From assembly GCF_000686725.1 (NCBI RefSeq), contig NZ_KK366008.1:14074-78073 (forward strand): a stretch of DNA of 64,000 nucleotides. Direction: 5' to 3'. Of the stretch, positions 16,499 to 26,419 are shown in pieces (position 1 is the first letter of the stretch; the number at the start of each line of letters is the position of its first letter). The stretch comes from Clostridium akagii DSM 12554. Its GTDB lineage: Bacteria > Bacillota > Clostridia > Clostridiales > Clostridiaceae. Both the position numbers and the translations under genes were made by a program. Under the pieces are notes generated by a model. That model worked only from the letters and a program-made list of their open reading frames with translations. It made no database searches and had not been told where the DNA came from.

Positions 16499-17515
16499 TT
16501 AATTATTTAGTATATTAATACTTCTTGTATTAAGCTGATTTATATAATACTTACCGTCTTTGTCTGTGATTTTAAGATTAAACTTCTGTGGTAATTCATT
16601 ACCATTAACATCTTTTACGTTAAATTCAACAATAGCCAAGTAAACATTTTGACTCTTGGTGCTATAAGTTGTTATTTTATCAAGCTTGTCAAAGGTATAT
16701 CTACCATTTAACGCATTAACAGTTTGTCCTTTATCTAAATCCAAGAAATATTCAACTTGGGTTTGATTTTGTTCATAGTAAGCTTTGAAAAATTGATTCA
16801 AGTCATTTTGTACAGCAGAATTTATATTATCTGAAGCACTGTTGCCGTTATATGAATTACTATCCACATAGCCTTTTGTTGGTGCTGCAACAACTGCCGG
16901 TACATCCTCAACAACAAAGTTATTGGTGTATGCCACTGGTACGTCTAAATACACGTCATTTTCAGATATATTATATTGAATATTATTAGGGTCCATCTGA
17001 GGAACACTTGTATTTGGTGTTTTATACTGTACTCTAAGGTACACAAAAACATCATATTGAGTATCGCTGTACTTTTTAATGTCATAAGCCTGGCTATATA
17101 ACACTGTTGTATAGTCATTATCATCAAATTTTATGCTTTCTGCTAAGTCTTGAGTCATGTATTTTAAAGTTCTCTGTTTGTAACTGACATCATCCTTTGG
17201 AATGTGAGTCATATAATCTTTTGCAAAATTTTGTGCAAAAGAAAAAGCCTTATTCTCAAAGGCATTTGAAGTAGAAACTTGCAACATGAAATTATCCTCT
17301 TTCTTTTGCATTGCTGATACTGGATCAGGTCTTATTAAGGTTATTGTTCCCCTTATAAAGATAAAAGCTAAAACTATCCATATCAGTATTCTAATCACTT
17401 TTAATCCTGTTGTTTTATTCAACTTATTATCTTTACTGTCTTTACTGTTTTTTATTTTAATGTCGCTTTTACTTTTCAAATTATTTGAATTGGTTTTCTT
17501 CCATTTATCAAACAA
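16499..17515 (-). CDS. tcpC: TcpC-like (VirB8-type) conjugation protein
   Basis: This 338-residue protein has one membrane helix at about residues 43-62 and a large C-terminal region with two NTF2-like halves typical of TcpC and the Tn916 Orf13 family, which are structural relatives of VirB8. It is a bitopic scaffold of the mating channel. The start is a TTG seven bases after GGAGGGACTGC. It follows the HU gene by 25 bases. Confidence 0.8.
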   Translation of the reverse strand: MFDKWKKTNSNNLKSKSDIKIKNSKDSKDNKLNKTTGLKVIRILIWIVLAFIFIRGTITLIRPDPVSAMQKKEDNFMLQVSTSNAFENKAFSFAQNFAKDYMTHIPKDDVSYKQRTLKYMTQDLAESIKFDDNDYTTVLYSQAYDIKKYSDTQYDVFVYLRVQYKTPNTSVPQMDPNNIQYNISENDVYLDVPVAYTNNFVVEDVPAVVAAPTKGYVDSNSYNGNSASDNINSAVQNDLNQFFKAYYEQNQTQVEYFLDLDKGQTVNALNGRYTFDKLDKITTYSTKSQNVYLAIVEFNVKDVNGNELPQKFNLKITDKDGKYYINQLNTRSINILNN

Positions 17516-17540
17516 AGCAGTCCCTCCTTATTAAGAATCA

Positions 17541-17816
17541 TTATTTGTTTACTCTTTCCTTAAACTCCTTCCCAGCTTTAAATAACGGAACCGTTGATGC
17601 TGGTATAGTTATTTCTTCCTTTGATCTAGGATTTCTCCCTTTTCTTTCAGCCCTTTTTCTTGCTTCAAATATACCAAAGCCAACTAATTGAACCTTATCT
17701 CCCTTCTCAAGAGCTTCCTCAACACTTTCTATAAATCCTTTTAGAGCTGCTTCAGCATCTTTCTTTGTTAAATTGCTCTTTTCAGATATACTTGTAATTA
17801 ATTCTGGTTTATTCAT
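17541..17816 (-). CDS. hup: HU-family DNA-binding protein
   Basis: All 91 residues fit HU: an N-terminal helical dimer part (MNKPELITSISEKSNLTKKD) and the DNA-embracing arm with GRNPRSKEEITIPASTVPLF, followed by KAGKEFKERV. HU bends DNA and assists recombination, replication and relaxosome formation. Its place between the coupling-protein and TcpC-like genes is unusual, because pCW3 has a different small gene (tcpB) here; a role in folding oriT is a reasonable inference. Confidence 0.9.
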   Translation of the reverse strand: MNKPELITSISEKSNLTKKDAEAALKGFIESVEEALEKGDKVQLVGFGIFEARKRAERKGRNPRSKEEITIPASTVPLFKAGKEFKERVNK

Positions 17817-17855
17817 ATGGCACCGTCCCTTTTTATATTTTTATATTTTTATATT

Positions 17856-19364
17856 TTAAAAGTGAAAATTAAATTTATCTTTTTTATTACTTTCTTTTTT
17901 AGCCGGATTAAGACTATTTAATTTAATATCAGCTGTATCTATTTTTTCATCTTTGTCAGGTTGCACATCTTCAGTATCAACTTTTTCTACATCCTCCTTA
18001 TCTTCAGATTGTTCAATAAGCATAGTTCCTTGATTAGTTTCTATGTCTTTTAAGTTTTTATCATCATCAAAGTAATATGCTTGAAACTCTAATGTCTCAG
18101 CTCCTGCTTTATATAGAAATCTACCCTTTATTTCAGGAAGATTTGTTGCTAATCTATTATTTAAAACTATTTCTGAAGCTGAAGCATCTGCGAACCTTCC
18201 ACAAATTCTAACCGGTACATTGTTTTTTATCTGACCTGTTATAACTTTGGCATCCGGTCTTTGTATTCCTAGAATTAAATTTATGCCTGTAGCTCTACTA
18301 AGTCTTGCCAAACTTGATACTTCCTTTTGTATTTGATCAAGCATTTCTTTTTCTTCCTTATCAGCTCCTGTTTTGTCCATAAGTTCAGCCAGTTCATCTA
18401 CAAATACTCCTATTCTGCAGAGATTTGTATTTTCTTTACTGTTGTATTCAGCTAAATTCTTAGCACGGGCAGCTCTAAATAGCTCTAATCGATTAACGTT
18501 CTCTGTAGTTAATAATTTTAAAACTTCAAGAGCTCTTTCTTTTTCTGTTATAACTTCGCCATACTTTTCATAGTCAAGGCCAAACTCTACACCGCCCTTA
18601 AAATCCAGCATATAAACTCTGCAACCCTTTAATATAAACTGCCATAAAATGCATCTAAGTATTACACTCTTACCAGAGCCTGTTTCACCTGCTGCTAAAA
18701 CATGTGGCGTTTTATTAAGATCTATTTGAATGACTCCTAATTGATTTTTTCCTATGGCTACAACACCATCTTCATTTATTAAGAATTCATCCTTCCAAGG
18801 TACAAATTCATCAACCTTAACATTTCCTGGAATAGCTTCTATGTTAATCAGCGTTTTTTTCTTTCCCTGTTCAATTTTAATAATTGTACAGTTTAAAGCT
18901 GTTTCAATATCTGATTTACGCCCTTTCCATATATCAAGGTTAAGACTTGATGAAAATATATAGTTTATTATTTTACCATCCCCCTTAGCTATCACTTGCT
19001 TCTTAACTAAGTAAGGATAGCTGCCATCTTTATTTTTAAAGTCCACTTTCTTAAATAGTTCTTCATTTTTACTATTACTGTTAAATTTACCTATAAAATT
19101 TAAATAAATAACTGGCATTATAAGCAATCCATAATAAACAACGTAATATATAATGATTGAATGGACTTCCGTTAGTGTTTTAATTTTCACCTTAAAACAA
19201 ACAGCTACAATTGTTATTAAGATGCTGACTAAAAAGCCAATAAAAAAAGGCAGCTCTTTTAGTTTTTTAATTCCTAAAAAAGCTGACTTAAAAAAATTGC
19301 CAACTGCTTTAAATATGCTTACCAGCATATTTTCAATCTCACTATTCAATTGATTTTCATTCAT
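17856..19364 (-). CDS. tcpA: TcpA-like FtsK/SpoIIIE-type coupling protein
   Basis: Two membrane helices lie at about residues 38-60 and 68-90. A Walker A motif AGETGSGKS is at 225-233 and a Walker B in RIGVFVDELAEL near 320, followed by GIQRPDAKVITGQIKNNVP, typical of FtsK/SpoIIIE DNA translocases. TcpA brings the relaxosome to the channel and pumps DNA. The 502-residue length is in the usual range. The C-terminal 60 residues are acidic and variable. It starts 14 bases after the stop of the TcpM-like gene. Confidence 0.85.
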   Translation of the reverse strand: MNENQLNSEIENMLVSIFKAVGNFFKSAFLGIKKLKELPFFIGFLVSILITIVAVCFKVKIKTLTEVHSIIIYYVVYYGLLIMPVIYLNFIGKFNSNSKNEELFKKVDFKNKDGSYPYLVKKQVIAKGDGKIINYIFSSSLNLDIWKGRKSDIETALNCTIIKIEQGKKKTLINIEAIPGNVKVDEFVPWKDEFLINEDGVVAIGKNQLGVIQIDLNKTPHVLAAGETGSGKSVILRCILWQFILKGCRVYMLDFKGGVEFGLDYEKYGEVITEKERALEVLKLLTTENVNRLELFRAARAKNLAEYNSKENTNLCRIGVFVDELAELMDKTGADKEEKEMLDQIQKEVSSLARLSRATGINLILGIQRPDAKVITGQIKNNVPVRICGRFADASASEIVLNNRLATNLPEIKGRFLYKAGAETLEFQAYYFDDDKNLKDIETNQGTMLIEQSEDKEDVEKVDTEDVQPDKDEKIDTADIKLNSLNPAKKESNKKDKFNFHF

Positions 19365-19377
19365 ACTTTAATATCAC

Positions 19378-20172
19378 CTACACTTTAATTTTACTATTTA
19401 AATATATTTTTGTAGTACTAAACTTTGTATGCCTCATTGCTTTTTGGACTGCTATATTAGCTCTATACGCCCCAACCTCATTTTTCTTCTCTTTATATAC
19501 TAATTTACAAAAAGCTCTTCTCAAATCATGACATTGAATCCCACTTTCTAAAGCCTTATGCATTATATAATCTTTTGAGTAAAATACTTTTTCTTCAGTG
19601 CTGCTTTCTAAATGTTCTTTTAAACTTTTTTCTAAATAATTATCTCTAAGGCAATTTATAACTGCACTTTTTCCTCCTTTACCATTACCATCACAAACAT
19701 TAATTTTAATTCCTGAAGGGCTTATTTCTATATCTCCTTTCTTAAGATTGGCTAATTCAAAAACTCTAAGACCACTTACCAAAGCTAGTCTATATCCCAG
19801 CTTTAATTTTTTATCCCTTATAACATTTATCTTCTTCAACATTTTATTTAACTCTTTTACTTCATTATGTTTCCTTGGGCCAGTATGTTTTGATGCTATT
19901 GTTTCTTTTAATACTTTTTCTTCAGGAATATCCATATAAGGTTTAAGTCTTCTAAGACCATTTACAACTGCTGAAGCTTCTGTTTTAAGTTTCAATTTTT
20001 TTAACCCATTTACTATGTCTTGATTTTTTATGTCTTTTATTTCTGCTTCTCTGGAATATATTCTAGTTAAGAATCTATCCAAAGAATTAACATATGTCTG
20101 CCTAGTTTTTCCTCTAAGTTCCTCTTGCTCTAACTGCTCCGTATAGATTTCTAATAGCTCTCTTACTTTCAA
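19378..20172 (-). CDS. tcpM: TcpM-like relaxase of the tyrosine-recombinase fold (copy 1)
   Basis: The 264-residue protein has the full tyrosine-recombinase set: Arg136 (SGLRVFEL), His215 and Arg218 (CHDLRRAF), His248 (MRHTKF) and Tyr257 (KIYLNS). In C. perfringens pCW3 the relaxase TcpM is a recombinase-like protein encoded just upstream of tcpA, exactly the place of this gene, so a relaxase role nicking oriT is favoured over integration. The start is a TTG behind AGGAGAG. A close paralogue lies at 38720-39508. An ordinary integrase or resolvase is the alternative. Confidence 0.7.
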   Translation of the reverse strand: MKVRELLEIYTEQLEQEELRGKTRQTYVNSLDRFLTRIYSREAEIKDIKNQDIVNGLKKLKLKTEASAVVNGLRRLKPYMDIPEEKVLKETIASKHTGPRKHNEVKELNKMLKKINVIRDKKLKLGYRLALVSGLRVFELANLKKGDIEISPSGIKINVCDGNGKGGKSAVINCLRDNYLEKSLKEHLESSTEEKVFYSKDYIMHKALESGIQCHDLRRAFCKLVYKEKKNEVGAYRANIAVQKAMRHTKFSTTKIYLNSKIKV

Positions 20173-20191
20173 TCATATCTCTCCTTGCTCC

Positions 20192-20521
20192 TTATACTTC
20201 TTTCTCCTTTAAACTTGATATTAATTCAAAGGTTTTTCTATTTATTACAATCCTTCTAACCCTTGGTCCATTATCTATATAGACCTTTTGAGTTAACCGC
20301 CCTTCATCGCTATCTATTAGATGCAGCTTATTCCAACAAATTAGCTTGTCTGTATTTTTCTTATAAGGATTTTTTGAAAACAGTGAAAATAATACTTCTT
20401 TACTTACAAAAATAGAGTTTTCTTTTACTAAAGGATCTTTACTCTCCTCCGGAATTTTAACAGTAAGTAAATGATTCACTATAGCTATATACTCTTCAAA
20501 ATAGACATCTAGAAGGGTCAT
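20192..20521 (-). CDS. tcpK: TcpK-like winged-helix accessory protein (copy 1)
   Basis: The 109-residue protein has an N-terminal helix (LLDVYFEEYIAIVNHLL), then FVSKEVLFSLFSKNPYKKNTDK and a beta-wing region with QKVYIDNGPRVRRIVINR. Length, predicted winged-helix layout and position 19 bases upstream of the TcpM-like gene fit TcpK, the oriT-binding relaxosome accessory of pCW3. Two paralogues accompany the second TcpM-like gene. The assignment rests on synteny and overall shape rather than a remembered alignment. Confidence 0.55.
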   Translation of the reverse strand: MTLLDVYFEEYIAIVNHLLTVKIPEESKDPLVKENSIFVSKEVLFSLFSKNPYKKNTDKLICWNKLHLIDSDEGRLTQKVYIDNGPRVRRIVINRKTFELISSLKEKEV

Positions 20522-20709
20522 GCTAAATCCCTTATTTCTTCCTTGTCTTGCTTCCTTATGTTTTTTAATATCTTATATACATCACCTGGACCACTACATC
20601 CATACTTTTTCATTGATTTCTCAATTAAAATTTTATCCTCTTTAGAGCCATGAATATGATTTCGTAGTAACTTTGCTAGAGTATTAATTTGTTTTTTTGT
20701 GTATTCCAT
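20518..20709 (-). CDS. Small hypothetical helical protein upstream of tcpK
   Basis: The ATG at 20709 follows GGGGTGGTTATA, and the stop overlaps the next start as ATGA. The 63-residue product (MEYTKKQINTLAKLLRNHIH at the start) is basic and helical with a GCSGPGDVY turn. It probably belongs to the relaxosome transcription unit. No family recognised. Confidence 0.5.
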   Translation of the reverse strand: MEYTKKQINTLAKLLRNHIHGSKEDKILIEKSMKKYGCSGPGDVYKILKNIRKQDKEEIRDLA

Positions 20710-20767
20710 TATAACCACCCCGTAATAGTAAATTCTGTGCTTATATATTAGTATTTCATAATATATA

Positions 20768-21388
20768 CTATAAAATACCTACTAAAAGTAAATACGTTGA
20801 TATCGCAATATATGGCGCATATGACATAGTATCTTTTACATTTGCCTTTCTAAGAAGCAATAATATTAATGAACCAATTGCACCAACTACAAAACTTATA
20901 AATATACCTAATATACTAGTAAATCCCCCAATATATAGTGCGGTTATTGCAAGTATTTCTACATCACCCCAATTAAATACTTTTAAGGTTACAGCAATAG
21001 ATGTTAATATTAGGCTTCCAACAATTCCAATTAAATAAAACACCAAATATCCATTATAATTAGCTAGATTAACAACTAAAAACATTAATCCTGCTGCTAA
21101 AAATATAAGAGATATAAAGGTGTACACAGTTTTTGAATACGCATCTATATATCCACTTACTATCAGATAAATCATTAAAACAGTATATTTACAAAAATTA
21201 AAGCCCATTGAATATTTTATATACAATAGGCCAACTAAAATACCTGAAGTAACGCTAACAACTAGTCTTATCTTAGGGTTATCCTTTATCTGTTGAGTAT
21301 CATTCTTATTTATATAGTTTATACATATATTTAATAAACTATATAATATAAAAAACATACTAAGCATTATAGGTATTAATATAAGCAT
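20768..21388 (-). CDS. Type IV prepilin peptidase (A24 family, TadV/CpaA-like)
   Basis: The 206-residue polytopic membrane protein has the two catalytic aspartates of A24 peptidases: Asp82 in SGYIDAYSKTVY and Asp142 in NWGDVE, a variant of the GxGD motif. It lacks the N-terminal methylase domain, as do archaeal and Tad-type enzymes. It would cut the leaders of the pilin-like proteins encoded at 28197-29630. It lies between the transfer and pilus genes. Confidence 0.8.
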   Translation of the reverse strand: MLILIPIMLSMFFILYSLLNICINYINKNDTQQIKDNPKIRLVVSVTSGILVGLLYIKYSMGFNFCKYTVLMIYLIVSGYIDAYSKTVYTFISLIFLAAGLMFLVVNLANYNGYLVFYLIGIVGSLILTSIAVTLKVFNWGDVEILAITALYIGGFTSILGIFISFVVGAIGSLILLLLRKANVKDTMSYAPYIAISTYLLLVGIL

Positions 21389-21598
21389 CCATCTCCTCCT
21401 TTAAGGCTCATTAACCTCAACTAAATATACATGATAATGATATATAACCTTGCACAGTATAGAATCAAACAATAAGCTATTCCTGTAATTATTGAAATTA
21501 AATATATCCTGTGAATTTTTATTTATATCACCCTTTCATAAGAATGCTAAAAGCCTAACAATAAAATTAGCTGTCAGGCTTTTATATACTTTAGTTAT
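21389..21598 (-). terminator. Intergenic region with terminator at 21549-21583
   Basis: AAAAGCCTAACA (21549-21560) pairs with TGTCAGGCTTTT (21572-21583) with one mismatch, ending the surface-protein gene 16 bases after its stop. The rest of the gap shows no gene; it may hold the promoter of the prepilin peptidase gene. Confidence 0.65.
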
Positions 21599-24500
21599 TT
21601 AATTATCATCAAGAATTGTTGTTCTAAGTCCTTCAAAAATATCTCCTGTTACAATAAAGTCTGCAGTAGTACTTGAATTTTTGTTTATTGCGCTATTTGT
21701 AGCGATTACGTCCACAGTATACTGCTTTTCAGATATTTTTCTAGGTACATTAAATACCACATCTGTTTCTGATGTAGCCTGTGGGTTTATATTCATAGTT
21801 CGGTTTAAGCTTGAATCAATTGCTGAAAGTTCTGGTGGAAAAGTTATATTAAGTTTATCCGCATAGCCTGTTGTGTATATCTTAAGTATTGCTTTTTGTC
21901 CTGCTTCTAATGTTGGTGTTCCAGTAAATGTTGGTGTATCATAAGGAACTATTTGAGCTGAAACGCTCAGTAAATTAAATTTTTGTGATTGTATTTTACC
22001 TATATTCCCAACGTTGTCCTGGGTGTAAATATCAACATTTAAATCGGCACTTTTAAATAAAGCGTAAGCATCTGTAGTTGGTAAAGTCCACTCTCCATTT
22101 ACATTAGTTAAGTTTATTACTTTTGCAGCACCTTCCTTACCAGTTGGGTATAATTTTGCATAAACATTTTTAATACCCGAACCTTTATCAAATAGATTAG
22201 CCACAGTACCACTTAAATTTAAATTTTTATCTAAATTTAAAACAGTGCTCACATTTCTGTCTACAGCATCATTATTATAATCAGCTACACTATCAAAGCC
22301 TGGTGCTATACCATCTACTTTAATCCATTTTCCACTATCAGCATAGTTCTGCAGATATTCATTATTGCTGCTATCGATAAACGAAGTTTTATAGTAAAGT
22401 TTATAACTAGATCCATCATTCTTGGCTTGCATATGGTGCGTTGTACTTATATAGTTATTACCACTTGCAACTGAATCACTTGCTTTATCACCATTGTTTA
22501 AAAAGTTGAAATTACTTGAATATTCACTTCCTGAATTATAGTGATTATTTAAATCTGCATATTGCACAGATGTATTTGAAGTTAATATCCCATCTTTAGC
22601 AAGTGCTAAATACGTTCTTGAGGGATATATTCCATATGCTGAAGTAAAATATCCATCTGTATAAACTCCTATAACACTACCTGGCTTTACCCAATAATTA
22701 TTACTGTCTTGCTCATAATCGAACTGAGTAACATTTAAGCTATTATTATTAGGTACTGGATTAAATATCTGAAATACACCACTTGTTGATGTTCCTACAT
22801 TCCCTGCAACATCAGTGATTTCAGATTGTACTTTCCATTGTCCTTGACCGTTAAGAGTAATGTTTCCTGCTGTATCTCCAGTAGTATAACTGCTCCATGC
22901 TCCCCATGTAGTTCCATTATCTGAAGATGTTTTATATCTCCACTTACTTACTCCACTTCCTCCGCTATCGCTTGGATTAAATGATGTTGTTACGTTAGTG
23001 TTTGTCCAGTTCTGTGAGTTTGGTGTAAATACTCCTGTTGGTGCTGTGGTATCTATCAAGTAAGTTCCACTTGTTGATGTTCCTACATTCCCTGCAACAT
23101 CAGTGATTTCAGATTGTACTTTCCACTGCCCTTGTCCGCTAAGCGTAATGTTTCCTGCGGTATCTCCAGTAGTATAACTGCTCCATGCTCCCCATGTAGT
23201 TCCATTATCTGAAGATGTTTTATATCTCCACTTACTTACTCCACTTCCTCCGCTATCGCTTGGATTAAATGATGTTGTTACATTGGTGTCTGTCCAACTC
23301 TGCGAATTTGGTGTAAATATTCCTGTTGGTGCCGTGATGTCTATTTGATAAGTTCCACTTGTTGATGTTCCTACATTCCCTGCAACGTCAGTGATTTCAG
23401 ATTGTACTTTCCACTGCCCTTGTCCAATAAGAGTAATATACCCAGCGGTGCCACCTGTAGTATAACCGCTCCATGCTCCCCAGGTAGTTCCATTATCAGA
23501 AGATGTTTTATATCTCCATTTATTTACTCCACTTCCTCCGCTATCGCTTGGACGAAATAAAGTTGTATCATTTCCATTGTTCCAGTTCTGCGAGTTTGGC
23601 ATGAATACTCCTGTTGGTGCCGTGATGTCTATTTGATAAGTTCCACTTGTTGATGTTCCTACATTCCCTGCAACATCAGTGATTTCAGATTGTACTTTCC
23701 ACTGCCCTTGTCCGCTAAGCGTAATATTTCCTGCGGTATCTCCAGTAGTATAACTGCTCCATGCTCCCCATGTAGTTCCATTATCTGAAGATGTTTTATA
23801 TCTCCACTTACTTACTCCACTTCCCCCGCTATCGCTTGGATTAAATGATGTTGTTACATTAGTGTTGGTCCAGTTCTGTGAATTTGGTGTAAATACTCCT
23901 GTTGGTGCTGTGGTATCTATCAAGTAAGTTCCACTTGTATAAGTTCTTGCATTACCTAAATTGTCACTCGCTTGAACTTGAACTTGATAAGTACCTTGCC
24001 CACTTAAATTTAGATTTGATGACATGTTAGCTGTAGAACTTGCTAATTGTTCTGGCGAACTTCCTAAAGTTCCATTTGTTGTATGTGTAAAAGCTGAGCC
24101 ATCAAAATCCGAATGAATAGATGGCAATATCCAATCTGAATATTGCCATCCACTATTATCTTTATTATAAGCATATCTATATTTTTGAATACCACTTCTA
24201 GTATCATTTACATTTATACCTACATTTACATTTTTGTTTCCCCATGAAGATGAATTTGGAGATACACCAATTGTCGGTGCATCTCCATCAGTACTAATAG
24301 TTTCAGTTGAAATAGCCCAATAATTAGAAGTTCCAATTCCTGTTTTATCTTCGGGTAACATCCAATTGCCATTTAGACTATATTCATTATTTCTTATTGA
24401 GTAATTTCTGTTATCTTGAAAAAACTGTGTCCAAAAAAGACCACCTATTCTTAAATACTCTGAAGCTTCAGTAGAGTTACCTCTATTTACAGATTGAATA

Positions 24501-24907
24501 GCAATATCATCACTCGAAGCATCTGTATACCAAGGTACTATACTCGGTGGAGGATTGTTACTTGTAGGCTGTGGTAGCCAATATTTTGTGAATGTATCTG
24601 TACCTCCAAATGATATATAACTGTGTCCAATTATTTGTGTCCAATCCCCATCATAATATTGTTTTCCCCAAACTGTTACACCTAAAATATCATTTGGTTT
24701 ACACCATACTGTATTTCCTATTCTCAAGCCACCATACTCAACAGCAGAACCATTAGTACTCATATCATCGGTATTCTTCCAGCCATCTAGTATTGGTGAA
24801 GATAATGTACCTATAGCATGAGCTGAGGATACATTTAAATTTAATATTATAATAATAAAAAATAGTGTAAAAATACTGAATTTTTGGAGATTTTTTATTG
24901 TAATCAC
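21599..24907 (-). CDS. Large exported protein with Ig-like repeats
   Basis: This 1102-residue protein starts at a GTG and has a signal peptide (about residues 8-31, ending NVSSAHA). A unique N-terminal region is followed by an Ig-like unit and four nearly identical 96-residue Ig-like domains starting TAPTGVFTPNSQNW and containing KWRYKTSSDNGTTWGAW. The C-terminal third is another beta-rich region. No sortase motif or membrane anchor is visible, so it is secreted or held non-covalently. In a pilus locus, an adhesin or pilus-associated surface protein is likely. A terminator follows. Confidence 0.7.
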   Translation of the reverse strand: MITIKNLQKFSIFTLFFIIIILNLNVSSAHAIGTLSSPILDGWKNTDDMSTNGSAVEYGGLRIGNTVWCKPNDILGVTVWGKQYYDGDWTQIIGHSYISFGGTDTFTKYWLPQPTSNNPPPSIVPWYTDASSDDIAIQSVNRGNSTEASEYLRIGGLFWTQFFQDNRNYSIRNNEYSLNGNWMLPEDKTGIGTSNYWAISTETISTDGDAPTIGVSPNSSSWGNKNVNVGINVNDTRSGIQKYRYAYNKDNSGWQYSDWILPSIHSDFDGSAFTHTTNGTLGSSPEQLASSTANMSSNLNLSGQGTYQVQVQASDNLGNARTYTSGTYLIDTTAPTGVFTPNSQNWTNTNVTTSFNPSDSGGSGVSKWRYKTSSDNGTTWGAWSSYTTGDTAGNITLSGQGQWKVQSEITDVAGNVGTSTSGTYQIDITAPTGVFMPNSQNWNNGNDTTLFRPSDSGGSGVNKWRYKTSSDNGTTWGAWSGYTTGGTAGYITLIGQGQWKVQSEITDVAGNVGTSTSGTYQIDITAPTGIFTPNSQSWTDTNVTTSFNPSDSGGSGVSKWRYKTSSDNGTTWGAWSSYTTGDTAGNITLSGQGQWKVQSEITDVAGNVGTSTSGTYLIDTTAPTGVFTPNSQNWTNTNVTTSFNPSDSGGSGVSKWRYKTSSDNGTTWGAWSSYTTGDTAGNITLNGQGQWKVQSEITDVAGNVGTSTSGVFQIFNPVPNNNSLNVTQFDYEQDSNNYWVKPGSVIGVYTDGYFTSAYGIYPSRTYLALAKDGILTSNTSVQYADLNNHYNSGSEYSSNFNFLNNGDKASDSVASGNNYISTTHHMQAKNDGSSYKLYYKTSFIDSSNNEYLQNYADSGKWIKVDGIAPGFDSVADYNNDAVDRNVSTVLNLDKNLNLSGTVANLFDKGSGIKNVYAKLYPTGKEGAAKVINLTNVNGEWTLPTTDAYALFKSADLNVDIYTQDNVGNIGKIQSQKFNLLSVSAQIVPYDTPTFTGTPTLEAGQKAILKIYTTGYADKLNITFPPELSAIDSSLNRTMNINPQATSETDVVFNVPRKISEKQYTVDVIATNSAINKNSSTTADFIVTGDIFEGLRTTILDDN
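22781..23932. repeat. Four tandem 288-bp units encoding Ig-like domains
   Basis: The string ACTTGTTGATGTTCC recurs at 22781, 23069, 23357 and 23645, a period of exactly 288 bases. Units one, two and four are almost identical, and the third differs at scattered sites. Confidence 0.9.
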
Positions 24908-24931
24908 ATCCTTTGCCCTTTACTAATAAAA

Positions 24932-26419
24932 TTATTTATTAAAGTATATAACAACTCTGCATATTATATATTTTCCATCTACTGTATTGTCTATATAAAT
25001 CCTATCAAAAGTCTGTGAAGCATCAAAACCAGTGGTTAAAAATTGTTTATTTAATTCTTTACCATATTTTAAAACTGTTGCATCATCTATTGTATCTGAT
25101 ATAACATACTCAGCATATGCATTCACTAGCTTGTAAGTCACACCATTATTAGAGTACACCCCATTGTTATTAAGTGTATATGCACTTAGAATATCATTTT
25201 TCATTGCTTGAACTGTCATTTGACCAAAAGAAACATAATTGGCATCAATATCCAATGCTTGATATACATCCCCACTCTTAATAACACCTGCATTCGTATA
25301 ATTTAAATTACCAGTTGGTAATTTAGTTTTACCTAATGCTGTATTTATAGTTAGTTGTTGCGTAGCATATCCTTTTACATTTGAACTAAAAGTAGTAGTT
25401 GGTACATTATCTTGAGCAATTATTGCATCTGGAGTAGGATTTACAGGTACTGCTGGAGTTGTAGCAGGCACGAAAGCTACAGGAGTTGGAGTACTTCCAT
25501 CTGCCGTTTTAACTATTCTTACTTCAATTGCTTCAATTCTTAATCCTTTTCCATCTGTTCCTGTTTCTTGTCCATCTGCTACCCAAGACTGCCATCCTAT
25601 ATTTTCTACATGTGCTCTGTACTGTACACTATATCCTGGCATATTACTTAAAGTTATTTTCATTGCTTCTACTCTCAATGATTTTCCATCTGTTCCAACT
25701 TCTAAACCATTACTTGTAGGTGTTTGCCATCCTACATTCTCCACATGGCCTTGATAATTAATTGCTGCACCCGCTGGTGCATTAACTAAATTAAGCTTTA
25801 AAGCTTCAACCCTTAATGCCTGTCCTTCTGTTCCTGCTATTTGTCCGTTTTGTACGGACGATTGCCAACCTACATTTTCAACATGTCCTTGATATGAAAC
25901 TCCTACTGTAGTATTATCCGAGATCTTAACTATTTTTATTTCTATTGCTTCAACCCTAAGTGACTTACCATCTGTTCCTGCTTCTTGGCCATCTGATACC
26001 CATGCTTGCCATCCTATACTTTGTACGTGTGCTCTGTACTGAACACTATATCCTGGCATACCAACCAATGAAATTTTTAAAGCTTCAACACGCAATGCCT
26101 TACCATCTGTACCAGCTTCTGCTCCATCTGAAACAGCCTTCTGCCATCCTATATTTTCTACATGTGTCTGATAACTAATACTAGCACCTGCTGGTGCATT
26201 TGTTAATGAAAGCTTTAATGCTTCTACTCTTAATCCTTGTCCATCTGTTCCAGCTTCTTGACCATCTGTAACAGGTTTTTGCCATCCTATACTTTGTACG
26301 TGTCCCGAATAGCTAACACCTACAGTTGCTGGCTCAGCCTTTACAATATTTGTTTTAGCAAATAAAGTTGTTGAAACTACCAAAGCAAGAATCATAGTCA
26401 TTATTTTTATTTTTTTCAT
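24932..26419 (-). CDS. Exported protein with six clostridial hydrophobic W (ChW) repeats
   Basis: A signal peptide (residues 1-28) is followed by six ChW repeats in two groups of three, each with GHVQ/EN.GWQ, then GTDG and LRVEALKL. ChW domains are typical of clostridia such as C. acetobutylicum and are thought to act in cell-surface assemblies. The C-terminal 170 residues, after a Pro/Thr linker near 320, form a separate domain I do not recognise. It follows the HTH gene and precedes the Ig-repeat gene, so the two may form one surface complex with the pilus. Confidence 0.8.
   Translation of the reverse strand: MKKIKIMTMILALVVSTTLFAKTNIVKAEPATVGVSYSGHVQSIGWQKPVTDGQEAGTDGQGLRVEALKLSLTNAPAGASISYQTHVENIGWQKAVSDGAEAGTDGKALRVEALKISLVGMPGYSVQYRAHVQSIGWQAWVSDGQEAGTDGKSLRVEAIEIKIVKISDNTTVGVSYQGHVENVGWQSSVQNGQIAGTEGQALRVEALKLNLVNAPAGAAINYQGHVENVGWQTPTSNGLEVGTDGKSLRVEAMKITLSNMPGYSVQYRAHVENIGWQSWVADGQETGTDGKGLRIEAIEVRIVKTADGSTPTPVAFVPATTPAVPVNPTPDAIIAQDNVPTTTFSSNVKGYATQQLTINTALGKTKLPTGNLNYTNAGVIKSGDVYQALDIDANYVSFGQMTVQAMKNDILSAYTLNNNGVYSNNGVTYKLVNAYAEYVISDTIDDATVLKYGKELNKQFLTTGFDASQTFDRIYIDNTVDGKYIICRVVIYFNK

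Noticed and set aside
19378-20172. Integrase of an integrative element with att sites
   Set aside because: The position directly upstream of tcpA matches the TcpM relaxase, no attachment-site duplication was seen, and a ParM-type partition gene argues for a plasmid.
22781-23932. A possible CRISPR-like repeat array
   Set aside because: The period is 288 bases with no unique spacers, and the repeats encode Ig-like domains in frame.
25528-26178. Plus-strand Leu/His-rich frames
   Set aside because: They are shadows of the ChW repeats and recur with the repeat period.
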